From: Pseudomonadales bacterium
Lineage (GTDB): Bacteria; Pseudomonadota; Gammaproteobacteria; Pseudomonadales; Halieaceae
Assembly (NCBI GenBank): GCA_024234815.1
Contig: JACKNO010000002.1
Span: 1-64,000 of the forward strand
Length of the DNA stretch: 64,000 nucleotides
Direction of reading: 5' to 3'
Numbering within the stretch: position 1 is the stretch's first letter; each line of letters starts with the position of its first letter. This document shows positions 16,570-26,700 of the stretch, piece by piece. Both the position numbers and the translations under genes were made by a program. The notes under the pieces are model-generated. The model did no database searches, was not told where the DNA came from, and saw only the letters and a list, made by a program, of their open reading frames with translations.

Positions 16570-18667
16570 CCGCCACACCCTCACGCGCCGGACTTTCCTC
16601 TATTTCCGGCCTCAATGAGGGTAGCACAATGCGAAAACAGGAGCCTACTCCCTCGGTACTGCTGACATAGATATTTCCGCCCAACTTGCGCACCAGCTCC
16701 CGGCTCTCGAAAGCGCCGATCCCCATGCCCGTCAGCCCCTTGGTCGACTCGAAGGGTTTGAACAAACGCCCCTTGATAAAATCCTCGGTCATGCCCACGC
16801 CGTCGTCTTCAATTTCCACCACCGCGTGCTTGCCCTCGGCCAGCAGGCGCACGCTGACCTTGCCGTTCTTGTGGGTGGCCTCGCCGGCATTCTGGATAAT
16901 ATGCCCGAACACCGTGGCCAGTTGCTCGCGGTCGGCCCGAACCCAGTGCGGCCCGCCAAGCACATCCAGTTCCGGTTTTGGCACGGTGAGTTTGCGGCTC
17001 TTCAGCAGCTCCCGCAGCAGCCCGCCAAGCTCAATGGATTCGATCTTTCCGCCGCGCACTTCGCCGCTGATCTGGGCCATCAGGCGGGTCATCCGCTCAA
17101 CTGAATCGCCCACGGTGGCGATCACGTCATCAAAAAAAACCAGGTTGCCGCGATGTCGCGCCGCGTTGGAAACGATCAGGGACTGTTCCGCAAGAATATT
17201 TTTCAGGTCGTGCACAACATAGGCCGACAGGCGGCTGAACGCTTCGAACTGGCGCAGTTCCACCAGCGACTGGCTGGCGTGATACTGGGCAAGGTGAATA
17301 GCCGCCTGTCGTCCCGCCACCTTGAGCAGGTCGCGGTCCTCCCAGTTGAGCGGTATGTAGGAGGCGGTGCGCCGCATGATCAGAATGCCTTCCAGGTGCG
17401 CACCGAAAAGCAGCGGCACCACCATCCAGGAACCCTCCGCCTCCGCCAGGGGTGCCGGCATTTTCAGCCCGGAATAGAGCTGCGGCGACACCCGCCACTC
17501 CTGCACATCCACAATCCAGCCGGACTCCTCCAGCCAGCTGACGAACTCCGGCGCCTCGACAATCGGCTCGGAAATATCGGAAAGCCATTGACTCTCGAGC
17601 TGGAAATTCCCGCCTTCAACCCGCGACCACAGCAGGCCGGCGCGACAGTGACTCAGCTTGGCCATGGCCCTGATAATGGCCTGGGGTGTATCGCCCCCCT
17701 CCTCTTCCTCCAGGGTTTTGGTGAACTCCAGCCACTCCAGCCGATAGTCATACTTGTAGCTGAAAAAGTTCTTGCTGAGCCATACCCTGCTGAGAGCGCG
17801 CACCCGGTTTGAGAACAACAGGACCACGAGGAAAAGACCTGTCGCCGACAGGAAAAAAACCTGTAGCACGCCACCCCAGCTGCCCCCCAGGTAATTGACG
17901 AAGTAACCGATAACGGCCATCAGGATAAGGTAGATTCCCGCCAACAACAGGGAGAAGGTGTGGAATACCACGTGCCGTGACAGTTTCTCCCTGGAATGCC
18001 GGTTGTCGCTGCTGCGCGCCGCTGCTATTGCCACAAGTGGTGCCGCCAGGGCGACAGCGAAGCCACGGGAGCGCCACAGGACCGGGTCGACGTCGACAAA
18101 GATCAGCGCGTCGGCATACATCATGAAGTCGTACAGAAACAGGAAACCGATGCCGAGACACAAGTAGCGCGCCCACCAACGCTCCACGTTGGTACTGTTG
18201 CGATAGACATTTTCCAGCAGGAGCAGGGCCATGATACTGATGGTGATCCAGATGCCATACACGCAGGCCGCGATCAGGACGGGGCTCAGGTCGAGTATTG
18301 TCCCGATGCGAGGCGTAGCGAACAGCAGGATGACCACTACCGCCAACCCCACCAGCGCCCAGGGAATCCAGCGGCGGGAGCGCATCAGGTGGCTGTTGCC
18401 GCGCAACCGCTCGCCGTAGATTGCCAGTAGCAGGAAGATCCAGGCCATATTGCGCGCCACTTCCGCCAGTTGCACCAGGGCGAAGGGTGCAAAGGAAGTT
18501 ACCGTGGAAGCGGCGGTGATGCCGGCCCAGACGGCAGTGATCACTGTCGCGAGGAGCGCGGTTATGCTGAGCGAGCGGTTGCGCCAGATGAGCAGCAATG
18601 CGCCCGCCAAAAGCAGGTAGGACAGGCAGGCAAAGCCGTAACTGTATAAGCCGATATTTGTGGACAT
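16562..18667 (-). CDS. prsK: PEP-CTERM system histidine kinase PrsK
   Basis: A 701-residue membrane histidine kinase. The first ~270 residues carry about eight or nine hydrophobic helices (for example ACLSYLLLAGALLLIW, ISIMALLLLENVY, VVFHTFSLLLAGIYLILMAV), then a GAF domain at about 310-460. The H-box is YVVHDLKN with the phosphorylated His at about 486. The ATPase domain has the N-box FGHIIQNAGEAT (Asn about 593), DDGVGM and GMGIGAFES. This layout is that of the exosortase-linked kinase PrsK; the GAF domain suggests a small-ligand or redox input that is not known. It overlaps prsR by 8 bp, so both are translated together. Confidence 0.92.
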   Translation of the reverse strand: MSTNIGLYSYGFACLSYLLLAGALLLIWRNRSLSITALLATVITAVWAGITAASTVTSFAPFALVQLAEVARNMAWIFLLLAIYGERLRGNSHLMRSRRWIPWALVGLAVVVILLFATPRIGTILDLSPVLIAACVYGIWITISIMALLLLENVYRNSTNVERWWARYLCLGIGFLFLYDFMMYADALIFVDVDPVLWRSRGFAVALAAPLVAIAAARSSDNRHSREKLSRHVVFHTFSLLLAGIYLILMAVIGYFVNYLGGSWGGVLQVFFLSATGLFLVVLLFSNRVRALSRVWLSKNFFSYKYDYRLEWLEFTKTLEEEEGGDTPQAIIRAMAKLSHCRAGLLWSRVEGGNFQLESQWLSDISEPIVEAPEFVSWLEESGWIVDVQEWRVSPQLYSGLKMPAPLAEAEGSWMVVPLLFGAHLEGILIMRRTASYIPLNWEDRDLLKVAGRQAAIHLAQYHASQSLVELRQFEAFSRLSAYVVHDLKNILAEQSLIVSNAARHRGNLVFFDDVIATVGDSVERMTRLMAQISGEVRGGKIESIELGGLLRELLKSRKLTVPKPELDVLGGPHWVRADREQLATVFGHIIQNAGEATHKNGKVSVRLLAEGKHAVVEIEDDGVGMTEDFIKGRLFKPFESTKGLTGMGIGAFESRELVRKLGGNIYVSSTEGVGSCFRIVLPSLRPEIEESPAREGVADG

Positions 18668-18688
18668 GCGGTTCCCGAATCGTCCCGA

Positions 18689-18961
18689 CTATCTTCTCGC
18701 GGCGCGCCGCCGATCCGCCAGTGACCGGCGATCTTTCTCCAACAGTGTGCCATTAATCAACAGTGGGAACACTACCAATAGTCCGCTGCGACGATCCTGC
18801 GAACTGCGCTCTCGAAAACCGATGCCAGCGGAACTGTCGTCAGCGTCTTCCCCCAAACGATAACCGTAGGCTTCCGAACCCACGAGGAACACATGGACTG
18901 CGATGATAATGGCGCCGAAACCCAGCACGCCAAGTAGAATAAGTATTGTATCCACTGGCAA
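18689..18961 (-). CDS. Small membrane protein upstream of prsK
   Basis: About 90 residues, not recognised. An N-terminal membrane helix (TILILLGVLGFGAIIIAVHVF) is followed by a polar stretch and a very basic C-terminus (DRRSLADRRRAARR). A second short hydrophobic patch GLLVVFPLLING lies between two RR-containing segments. The frame opens with TTG (18961); a GTG two codons later, with GGA about 9 nt upstream, is an equally good start. It ends 21 bp before prsK and so is probably the first gene of the prsK-prsR-TPR-methyltransferase operon. A role as an accessory to the sensor kinase is only suggested by position. Confidence 0.6.
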   Translation of the reverse strand: MPVDTILILLGVLGFGAIIIAVHVFLVGSEAYGYRLGEDADDSSAGIGFRERSSQDRRSGLLVVFPLLINGTLLEKDRRSLADRRRAARR

Positions 18962-19128
18962 TATTCCAATGGGCGGGACAAATTTTATATCGGGTTACAA
19001 AACCTTACGCTCACCGGTAACCCGCACATATTATCGACTATCCAGACTGGCCAATAAACGATAGCGCCGCGCCGGGCGCATAGCAACGCAATCAATGTAA
19101 AAGTTCGTGACAGCACCGGGGTTGCCCG

Positions 19129-19156
19129 TTGTACAAAGCCGGGGCCGTTTTATATA
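19129..19156 (+). promoter_or_regulatory. Possible sigma-70 promoter for the K+ channel gene
   Basis: TTGTAC (19129-19134), 16 bp spacer, TATATA (19151-19156). It lies about 40 bp upstream of the channel ATG in the divergent gap. Confidence 0.4.
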
Positions 19157-19196
19157 GTGGCCTCACCGGCTCAGGGCCACCCGCAGATTCCCCACC

Positions 19197-20120
19197 ATGT
19201 CGTATCACGAACAGACCCCCAGGCAGCTCAAGTTCTACTCTATCATTTTTGGCACCGAGACCAGGGCGGGTAGATGGTTCGACCTTTGGCTTATTGCAAT
19301 TATTCTCGCCAGTGTCGTTGTGATCATGCTCGACTCCATCGCCAGCCTGGACGAGACCTACGGCAATCTGTTCCTCTATATGGAATGGGTTTTCACCATA
19401 TTGTTCACCCTGGAGTACATGACACGCATCTGGTGTACGCCAAATCGCCGCGCCTATATTTTCAGCCTCTACGGTGTGGTCGACCTGCTGGCGCTGCTGC
19501 CCACCTACCTCTCTTTACTGATTCCCCAGGCCGCCCCCCTGCTGATCATCCGCCTGTTGCGTATCCTGCGAGTGTTCCGGGTGCTGCGCCTGCTGAGCCT
19601 GCTCAGTGAGGCCAACGAACTGGCCGGCGCCTTGCAGCGCTCGGGGCGCAAGATCTTTGTTTTCTTTTCCCTGGTAATCATCATTGCCACGATCTTCGGC
19701 AGCCTCCTGTATGTGATCGAAGGCCCTGAAAACGGCTTTAACGATATTCCCACCAGCGTGTACTGGGCCATCGTCACCATCACCACCGTCGGCTATGGCG
19801 ATGTCACGCCGGTGACCACTATTGGAAGAGCGGTAGCTGCCGCCGGCATGCTGGTAGGCTACGCCATCATCGCGGTGCCCACGGGTATCATCACGGCGGA
19901 ATTAACTGGCGCCCAACGCATCAGGAAAATGCGGGAAATGCTGGAAGCTCGCAATTGCACCACTTGCTCGGCTGTGGAACACGATCCCCACGCGCACTAT
20001 TGCCGCTTTTGCGGCACGGGCCTGCCGCGCCCCGGGCACGCGCCTGAACCAGAGCCAGAGCCAGACCCAGCGCCAGCGCCAGCGCCAGAATCGAAACCGG
20101 AGCCAGAACCGAAATCGTGA
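19197..20120 (+). CDS. Voltage-gated-type potassium channel with C-terminal zinc-ribbon-like tail
   Basis: A 307-residue six-helix channel of the VIC family. S1-S3 lie at about residues 28-110. An S4-like segment RLLRILRVFRVLRLL (about 119-133) has arginines at every third position. The pore has the selectivity filter TTVGYGD (about 196-202), and S6 is AAGMLVGYAIIAVPTGII. After a short coiled stretch (RIRKMREMLEA) come two Cys pairs (CTTC and CRFC) with His between them, a rubredoxin/zinc-ribbon-like knuckle. A tail of Pro-Glu and Pro-Ala repeats ends the protein. K+ selectivity is firm from the filter; the function of the tail is unknown. It stands alone between divergent and downstream genes. 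Confidence 0.92.
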   Translation: MSYHEQTPRQLKFYSIIFGTETRAGRWFDLWLIAIILASVVVIMLDSIASLDETYGNLFLYMEWVFTILFTLEYMTRIWCTPNRRAYIFSLYGVVDLLALLPTYLSLLIPQAAPLLIIRLLRILRVFRVLRLLSLLSEANELAGALQRSGRKIFVFFSLVIIIATIFGSLLYVIEGPENGFNDIPTSVYWAIVTITTVGYGDVTPVTTIGRAVAAAGMLVGYAIIAVPTGIITAELTGAQRIRKMREMLEARNCTTCSAVEHDPHAHYCRFCGTGLPRPGHAPEPEPEPDPAPAPAPESKPEPEPKS

Positions 20121-20319
20121 CTGGTGCCGAAGCAGTCACCGGTGGTCAAAGCGCGGGCCGCGCCAACCAAAGGCAAGAACCCTGCTTCAATATTTTCATA
20201 TATTTCAATGGGATATAACTTCATTCTCCTTTGAATTATCTGATCCGGGGCCCGCCTGGCACTCCCGATTTCATGGGCAGATTGGCATTAGTACTTAGCC
20301 CAGGGGGCGGGCACCCGGC

Positions 20320-20325
20320 TATAAT
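20320..20325 (+). promoter_or_regulatory. -10 box upstream of ygiQ
   Basis: Perfect TATAAT 35 bp upstream of the ygiQ ATG. No matching -35 hexamer is seen at 16-18 bp, so this is a partial call. Confidence 0.4.
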
Positions 20326-20360
20326 ACAGCCCCGTTTTTTACCCCAGCTGTCGTAGCCCT

Positions 20361-22499
20361 ATGCCTACACCATTGTTTTCCCATCGCAAGTTCTGGGCCG
20401 AATGCCTCGGTCCGGCTCCGGAGCTGCCCATGTCCCGCGCGGAAATGGACGCCCTGGGCTGGGACAGCTGCGACATCATCATCGTCACGGGTGACGCCTA
20501 CGTGGACCACCCCAGCTTCGGCATGGCGGTGATCGGCCGCGTCCTGGAGGCCCAGGGATTCCGGGTGGGCATTATTGCCCAACCCCAGTGGGACAGTTGC
20601 GAGCCATTCAAGGTGCTGGGTAGGCCGAACCTGTTTTTCGGGGTAGCCGCCGGCAATATGGACTCGATGATCAACCGCTACACCGCCGATCGTAAACGGC
20701 GCAATGACGATGCCTATACGCCGGGAAACGTGGGCGACAAGCGCCCCGACCGGGCGGTAATCGTCTATAGCCAGCGCCTGCGCGAAGCCTACCGGGACGT
20801 GCCGCTCGTGATCGGCAGCATCGAGGCCAGCCTGCGTCGCATCGCGCACTACGATTACTGGAGCGATAAAGTGCGTCGCTCCATCCTGCTGGATAGCCGG
20901 GCCGACCTTCTGCTGTATGGCAACGCGGAGCGAGCCATCGTGGACGTGGCGCACAGGCTCGCGGCCGGTGAGCCCGTGCACAGCATCCGCGACCTGCGCG
21001 GCACAGCCTTCGTGCGCAAACGCATCCCCGATGACTGGGAGGTCATCGACTCCTCCAGCATCGACGTCATCGGGCCCGTCAGCGCGCCGATCAATCCCTA
21101 CGTCGATACCACCAGCGCCAGTTGCGCCACGAAAACGGCGGACGCAACCGGGGTCGACGACGGGGCCGACGTGCAACCTGTTACCCTGGTGGGTTCAATC
21201 GGCAAAGACAGGCCCACGGTTATCCGTATCCCCGCCTACGAACAGGTGAAGAACGACGCTGCCTTGTACGCCCACGCCTCGCGGGTGCTCCACAAGGAGA
21301 CCAATCCGCACAACGCCCGACCGCTGGTGCAGGCCCACGGCGACCGCGAGGTATGGCTCAACGCGCCGCCCATCCCGCTGGAAACGGATGAGTTGGACAC
21401 GGTATTCGAGCTGCCCTATACCCGTTTGCCGCACAGCAGTTACGGCGACGCGCGCATCGCCGCCTACGAAATGATCCGCCACTCGGTCAACATCATGCGG
21501 GGCTGTTTTGGGGGCTGCACCTTCTGTTCAATCACCGAGCACGAGGGTCGAATCATCCAGAACCGCTCGGAGGATTCCATTATCCGCGAGGTGGAACGAA
21601 TCCGGGACACCTCCACCGCCTTTACCGGAGTCATATCGGACCTGGGGGGCCCTACCGCGAACATGTGGCGCCTGGCCTGCAAAAGCAGGGAGGTGGAAGC
21701 AAAATGCCGCAAGCTGAGCTGCGTGTACCCGGGCATCTGCAAAAACCTCAACACTGACCAGACGCCGCTGATAAGCCTGTATCGCCGCGCCCGCGGCGTG
21801 GAAGGCGTCAAGAAGGTATTGATCGCCTCGGGGCTGCGTTACGACCTCGCGGTGGAAACACCGGCCTATGTCGAGGAACTGGTCACCCACCACGTGGGCG
21901 GCTACTTGAAGATCGCGCCGGAACACACCGAGGATGGCCCCCTCGACAAGATGATGAAACCCGGCATCGGCAGCTACGAGCGTTTTCGCGCCATGTTCGA
22001 AAAATACTCAAAGGCAGCCGGCAAGGAACAGTACCTCATCCCCTACTTTATCGCCGCCCACCCGGGCACCAGCGACCGGGATATGATGAACCTGGCCCTG
22101 TGGCTCAAGCGCAACAAGTTCCGCGCCGACCAGGTGCAGACCTTTTATCCCTCGCCCATGGCAAGCGCCACCGCGATGTACTACAGCGGCAAGAATCCGC
22201 TCAAGCGTGTTACCCGTGGCAGCGACACCATGCCCACGGTAAAGAAGATGTCCCAGCGCCAGTTGCACAAGGCTTTTCTGCGCTATCACGACCCGGACAA
22301 CTGGCCCACGCTGCGCCAGGCCCTCAAGAAACTGGGCCGCGCGGACCTGATCGGCAACGGCAAATTACACCTGGTACCGCCGCGCCAGCCAGCCAGGCGT
22401 CACCAGGCGGTCCCGGCGGGTGATCGTCCTTTCGCCACCCAGCACAACGGTTTGCCGCGCACGCCCTCCCCCCGCAGGAGCAGGTCCAGGAACAAGTAA
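20361..22499 (+). CDS. ygiQ: YgiQ-family radical SAM protein
   Basis: A 712-residue protein. It has the N-terminal DUF3362/B12-binding-like half typical of YgiQ (WDSCDIIIVTGDAYVDHPSF, then GIIAQPQWDS). The radical SAM domain has the [4Fe-4S] motif CFGGCTFC, with cysteines at about 382, 386 and 389, followed by SITEHEGRIIQNRS. The C-terminal part (QVQTFYPSPMASATAMYYSGKNPL) is also characteristic. The family is widespread and its reaction is still not established. Length is normal; the last ~35 residues are Pro/Arg-rich and look unstructured. Single-gene unit with TATAAT upstream. Confidence 0.95.
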   Translation: MPTPLFSHRKFWAECLGPAPELPMSRAEMDALGWDSCDIIIVTGDAYVDHPSFGMAVIGRVLEAQGFRVGIIAQPQWDSCEPFKVLGRPNLFFGVAAGNMDSMINRYTADRKRRNDDAYTPGNVGDKRPDRAVIVYSQRLREAYRDVPLVIGSIEASLRRIAHYDYWSDKVRRSILLDSRADLLLYGNAERAIVDVAHRLAAGEPVHSIRDLRGTAFVRKRIPDDWEVIDSSSIDVIGPVSAPINPYVDTTSASCATKTADATGVDDGADVQPVTLVGSIGKDRPTVIRIPAYEQVKNDAALYAHASRVLHKETNPHNARPLVQAHGDREVWLNAPPIPLETDELDTVFELPYTRLPHSSYGDARIAAYEMIRHSVNIMRGCFGGCTFCSITEHEGRIIQNRSEDSIIREVERIRDTSTAFTGVISDLGGPTANMWRLACKSREVEAKCRKLSCVYPGICKNLNTDQTPLISLYRRARGVEGVKKVLIASGLRYDLAVETPAYVEELVTHHVGGYLKIAPEHTEDGPLDKMMKPGIGSYERFRAMFEKYSKAAGKEQYLIPYFIAAHPGTSDRDMMNLALWLKRNKFRADQVQTFYPSPMASATAMYYSGKNPLKRVTRGSDTMPTVKKMSQRQLHKAFLRYHDPDNWPTLRQALKKLGRADLIGNGKLHLVPPRQPARRHQAVPAGDRPFATQHNGLPRTPSPRRSRSRNK

Positions 22500-22552
22500 A
22501 AGGTGGCGAAGCCGTATTCCCAATTATCCTGTCGCCCTGCCCCGGAGAAGCG

Positions 22553-23713
22553 ATGAGCAAAAAACTGCTATACCCCATTATTGTGCTGGCGGTCGGTTTC
22601 GCCGTGGCGGCGCTGATAGCCATGAACCCGCCACAGACGGTCCCGGATGACTACGAGCCCCTGGTCGCCACCGTGCGGGTTATCGAGGTGCAGCCGCGGG
22701 CCGAATACCTGACCGTGATATCCCAGGGTACAGTGCAGCCGCGCAGCCAGAGCGAACTCATTCCCGAGGTCTCCGGGCGCGCCGTGTGGATATCCCCTTC
22801 CCTCGTCGGCGGCGGCTCATTCGAGCGCGATGAAGTGCTGCTGCGAATCGACGACGCCGATTACCGCTCCTCCCTGACCCGCGCCGAAGCCGCGCTGAAG
22901 CGCGCCGAGGTTGAATACGATTACGCCAGGGACGAACTGCAACGCACCCAGAGCCTGCAGGACAAGAAACTGGCAAGCCAGCAGCAACTGGACAACGCCC
23001 AGCGCGCATCCAGGGTAGCCGAGGCCAACCTCAGCGAGAGCCAGGCCGCTTTGGACCAGGCGAGGCGCGACCTGGCCCGCACCGAACTGAAGGCGCCGTT
23101 TGACGGGCTGGTGCGTGAAGAGCATGTCGACCTCGGCCAGTTCGTGACACGCGGCCAGAGCATCGGCGTCGTCTACGCCACCGATTACATGGAGGTGCGC
23201 CTGCCGATTGCCGCGGACCAGTTGGTCTACCTGGGGCTGCCCGCATCGACCCGCGGCCAGATACCCGAGGGACTGCGTCCCCCTGTGACGGTGACCGCGG
23301 ACTTCGGCAATGCCCGCCTGCTCTGGGAGGGCGAACTCATTCGCGGAGAGGCGGAATTCGATGCGCGCTCCCGGATGCTTTACGGTGTGGCCCGCCTGCG
23401 CACAGACGCCATTGACGACGGCGGCATGCCGCTGCCGGTCGGTATTTTCGTGCAGGCCGAAATCCGCGGGCGCAAGGTGGAAGACATCATCCGCCTCCCC
23501 CGCTCCGCCATGCGCGACAACAACCAGGTGATGGTAATTGACCCGGAGGGGCGACTGCACTTTCGCCAGGTCTCCATCCTGCGTCTTGAGCATGACGATA
23601 TGCTGGTGGACGCCGGGCTCGAGGCCGGCGAGCTGGTCTGCATCTCGCCGCTGCAGACCGTGGTTGAAGGCATGCTGGTCAAGCCGGTGATCGAGCAGGG
23701 CGACAAGGCGTGA
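22553..23713 (+). CDS. RND efflux periplasmic adaptor (MFP)
   Basis: A 386-residue membrane-fusion protein. An N-terminal membrane anchor (LLYPIIVLAVGFAVAALIAM) is followed by a split lipoyl domain (QPRSQSELIPEVSGRAVWIS ... LKAPFDGLVREEHVD). Between the two halves is a coiled-coil hairpin (about residues 100-165). Beta-barrel and membrane-proximal domains follow. No lipobox Cys is present, so it is anchored by the uncleaved helix. It couples the inner-membrane pump encoded directly downstream (4-bp overlap) to an outer-membrane channel that is not encoded nearby. AGAAG lies upstream of the ATG. Confidence 0.93.
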   Translation: MSKKLLYPIIVLAVGFAVAALIAMNPPQTVPDDYEPLVATVRVIEVQPRAEYLTVISQGTVQPRSQSELIPEVSGRAVWISPSLVGGGSFERDEVLLRIDDADYRSSLTRAEAALKRAEVEYDYARDELQRTQSLQDKKLASQQQLDNAQRASRVAEANLSESQAALDQARRDLARTELKAPFDGLVREEHVDLGQFVTRGQSIGVVYATDYMEVRLPIAADQLVYLGLPASTRGQIPEGLRPPVTVTADFGNARLLWEGELIRGEAEFDARSRMLYGVARLRTDAIDDGGMPLPVGIFVQAEIRGRKVEDIIRLPRSAMRDNNQVMVIDPEGRLHFRQVSILRLEHDDMLVDAGLEAGELVCISPLQTVVEGMLVKPVIEQGDKA

Positions 23714-26700
23714 GCAAGATTATCGAATGGTTCGGCCACAACCCCGTGGCCGCCAACCTGCTGATGTGGATTATGATAATCGGGGGTTTGCTGGCCCTGC
23801 CCAGGACGCACCAGGAGGAGTTCCCCAATATCGAGGTCGACGCCGTGCAAATCAACGTCCCCTACCTGGGGGCCGCGCCCAGCGAGGTGGAAACCGGCGT
23901 TTGTATTCGCATCGAGGAGGCTATCCAGGGTACCGAGGGGATAGACAAGATCAGCTCCTCTGCCTCCGAAGGCTACTGCTCGGTTGTCGCCGAACTGGTG
24001 GAGGGCGTGGACAAGACCAAGCTCTCCAACGACATCAAGAGCAAGGTCGACGCCATCGACTCCTTTCCCGCCGAGACGGAAAAGCCGGTTACCGCCGAGA
24101 TCACCCTTTCGGCCACCGTGTTACAGGTGGCCATTGCCGGCCATGCCGACGAGCGCACCCTCAAGCTGCTGGGCCAGCAACTGCGCGACGACCTCGTCGC
24201 CCTGCCTGCAGTCTCCCAGGTGGAACTGCTGTTTGCGCGACCCTATGAAATTTCCGTCGAGGTATCTGAACAGACCTTGCGCCGCCACGGCCTCACCTTT
24301 GCGGAGGTGGGACGCGCAATCGAACAGGGTTCCCTGGATATTCCCGGCGGCTCGCTCAAAACCGAGGGCGGGGAGATCCTGCTGCGTACCCGCGGCCAGG
24401 CCTATGTGGGGCGCGAGTTCGAGGACATCGTGGTACTCACCCGCCCGGACGGCACCACGGTCACCCTCGGGGAAGTCGCCACGGTGGTGGACGGTTTCGA
24501 AGACAGCGACCTGCGCGCGCGTTTCGACGGTGAGCCGGCGCTGGCTTTGAAAGTGTCCAGGGTTGGCGAGGAGGATGTCCTGGCCATTGCCGAGCAGGTG
24601 AAGAACTACCTGCAGCAGGCGCAGCGTGAATTGCCCCCGGGCATCCAGTTGACCATCTGGCAGGACGAGTCCCAGGACCTCGTCGACCGCCTGGACGCGC
24701 TGGCCAAGAACGCCCGCAGCGGCCTCCTGCTGGTACTGCTGGTGCTCACCCTGTTCCTGCGTTTTCGCCTGGCGCTCTGGGTTGCGGCCGGCATACCGGT
24801 GGCCCTGCTGGGTACGGTGGCCATGTTTCCGCTGGCGGGAATTTCCATCAGCACCATGTCGGTCATGGCCTTCATTCTCGTGCTTGGTATCCTGGTGGAT
24901 GATGCCATCGTGGTCGCGGAGCGTGTCTACGCCCACGAGCAGACAGGGATGGGCCAACTCGCCGCCGCCATGGCGGGCGCGAAGGAAGTCGCGGTACCGG
25001 TCATATTCGGCGTATTTACCACCATGGCCACGTTCATTCCGATCGTCAGCATACCGGGACCCATGGGAGGATTCTTCGCGCCTCTGGGCTTTACCGTCAT
25101 CCTGGCGCTGATCTTCAGCCTCATCGAGTCGCAGCTGATTCTGCCCTCCCACCTGGCCCACCGCAAAGCCGAGGCCGCCATGGGCAGCGGCAGCGCCAAC
25201 CGGGACCGCTGGCTGCGACTGCAAGCGACGATATCCAATGCCCTGGAGACGGTTGCCAACCGCTACTACCAGCCCGCGGTAGCCCGCGCCATCGAATGGC
25301 GTTACGCCACCCTCGCGCTGGGATTAGTGGTACTTGCAGTGACGGTGTCGCTGTTCGTGAGTGGACGCATGACGTTCCAGTTCTTTCCACCCGTGGAGGG
25401 CACCCACCTGTACGCCGCCCTGACCATGCCCGAGGGCACGCCCGTTGAGGCCACCTCCCGCGCGGTGGGTCAGCTTGAGAGGGCTGCACAACAATTGCAG
25501 GCTGAACTGGATGCAGAACTTGAAGAGGGCGAGGCCAGCATGGTCAACCACGTATTCAGCAGCATCGGCTCGTTCATTCCCAAGGGCAGCATCGGCGGCG
25601 GCAGCAGCGCCCAGAGTAATCTGGCGGAAATCGGCATTGAACTGAACATGCCGCCGGATTACGAGGGCCAGCCGGCCAGCGCCATGGCCAACCGGTGGCG
25701 GGAACTCACCGGCGGCATCCCGGACGCTGTGGAATTGACCTTCACCTCCCAGGCCTTTGGCGCGGGCAGCGCCATAGAGTTTGAACTGTACGGCAAGAAA
25801 TTCGATGAGTTGCGCTCCGCCGCGGCGGAACTGCGGGCCGCGCTACAGGGCTATAGCGGTGTGCAGGACGTCACCGACAGCTTCCGTGCGGGCAAGCAGG
25901 AGGTACAGCTGGCGCTGTTGCCGGAAGCTCGCAACCTGGGTCTCACCCTGGAGGATCTGGGTCGCCAGGTGCGGCAGGCGTTTTACGGCTACGAAGCCCA
26001 GCGTGTCCAGCGCGGCAAGGACGACATCAGGGTGATGGTGCGCTATCCCGAAGACGAGCGTCGCTCACTGGGCAATCTCGAGTCCATGCGGATTCGCACG
26101 GCCGACGGCTCCGAGGTGCCGTTCAGCAGCGTCGCCAGCGTCAAGCTCGCCCGCGGCTATACCACGATCCGCCGGGTCGATGGCCAGCGTGTCGTTACCG
26201 TGACCGCCGACGTCAACCGCAGCGTCACACCTCCCGAAGCCGTGATCAATGCGGTGGTCGCGAACGAATTGCCGGAGATTCTCGCGCGCCATCCCGGGGT
26301 GAGCTTCAGCCTTGCCGGGGAATCGGAGGAGCGCAGCAAGTCCATGGGTTCACTGGGAAGCACCGCGCTGCTGGCGCTGCTGGTCATTTACGCCCTGCTC
26401 GCGATTCCCCTGAAGTCCTACCTGCAACCGCTGATCATCATGAGCGTTATCCCGTTCGGCGCCGTGGGCGCGATTGTGGGCCACCTGGTACTGGGCATGC
26501 CGTTGGTGTTTTTCTCACTGCTGGGTATTGTCGCCCTGTCGGGCGTGGTGGTGAACTCTTCGCTGGTGCTGGTGGATTACATCAACCGCCAGCGTCATTC
26601 CGGGCAGGACCTCGCCTGGGTCCTCAGTCACGCCGGCAGTGTGCGTTTCAGGCCTATCGTGCTGACCAGCGTCACGACCTTTGTCGGACTCGCGCCGATG

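Noticed and set aside
24121..25224. 367-codon minus-strand frame
   Set aside because: Antisense to the RND permease; its composition is rich in Gln/His/Arg as expected from a shadow frame.
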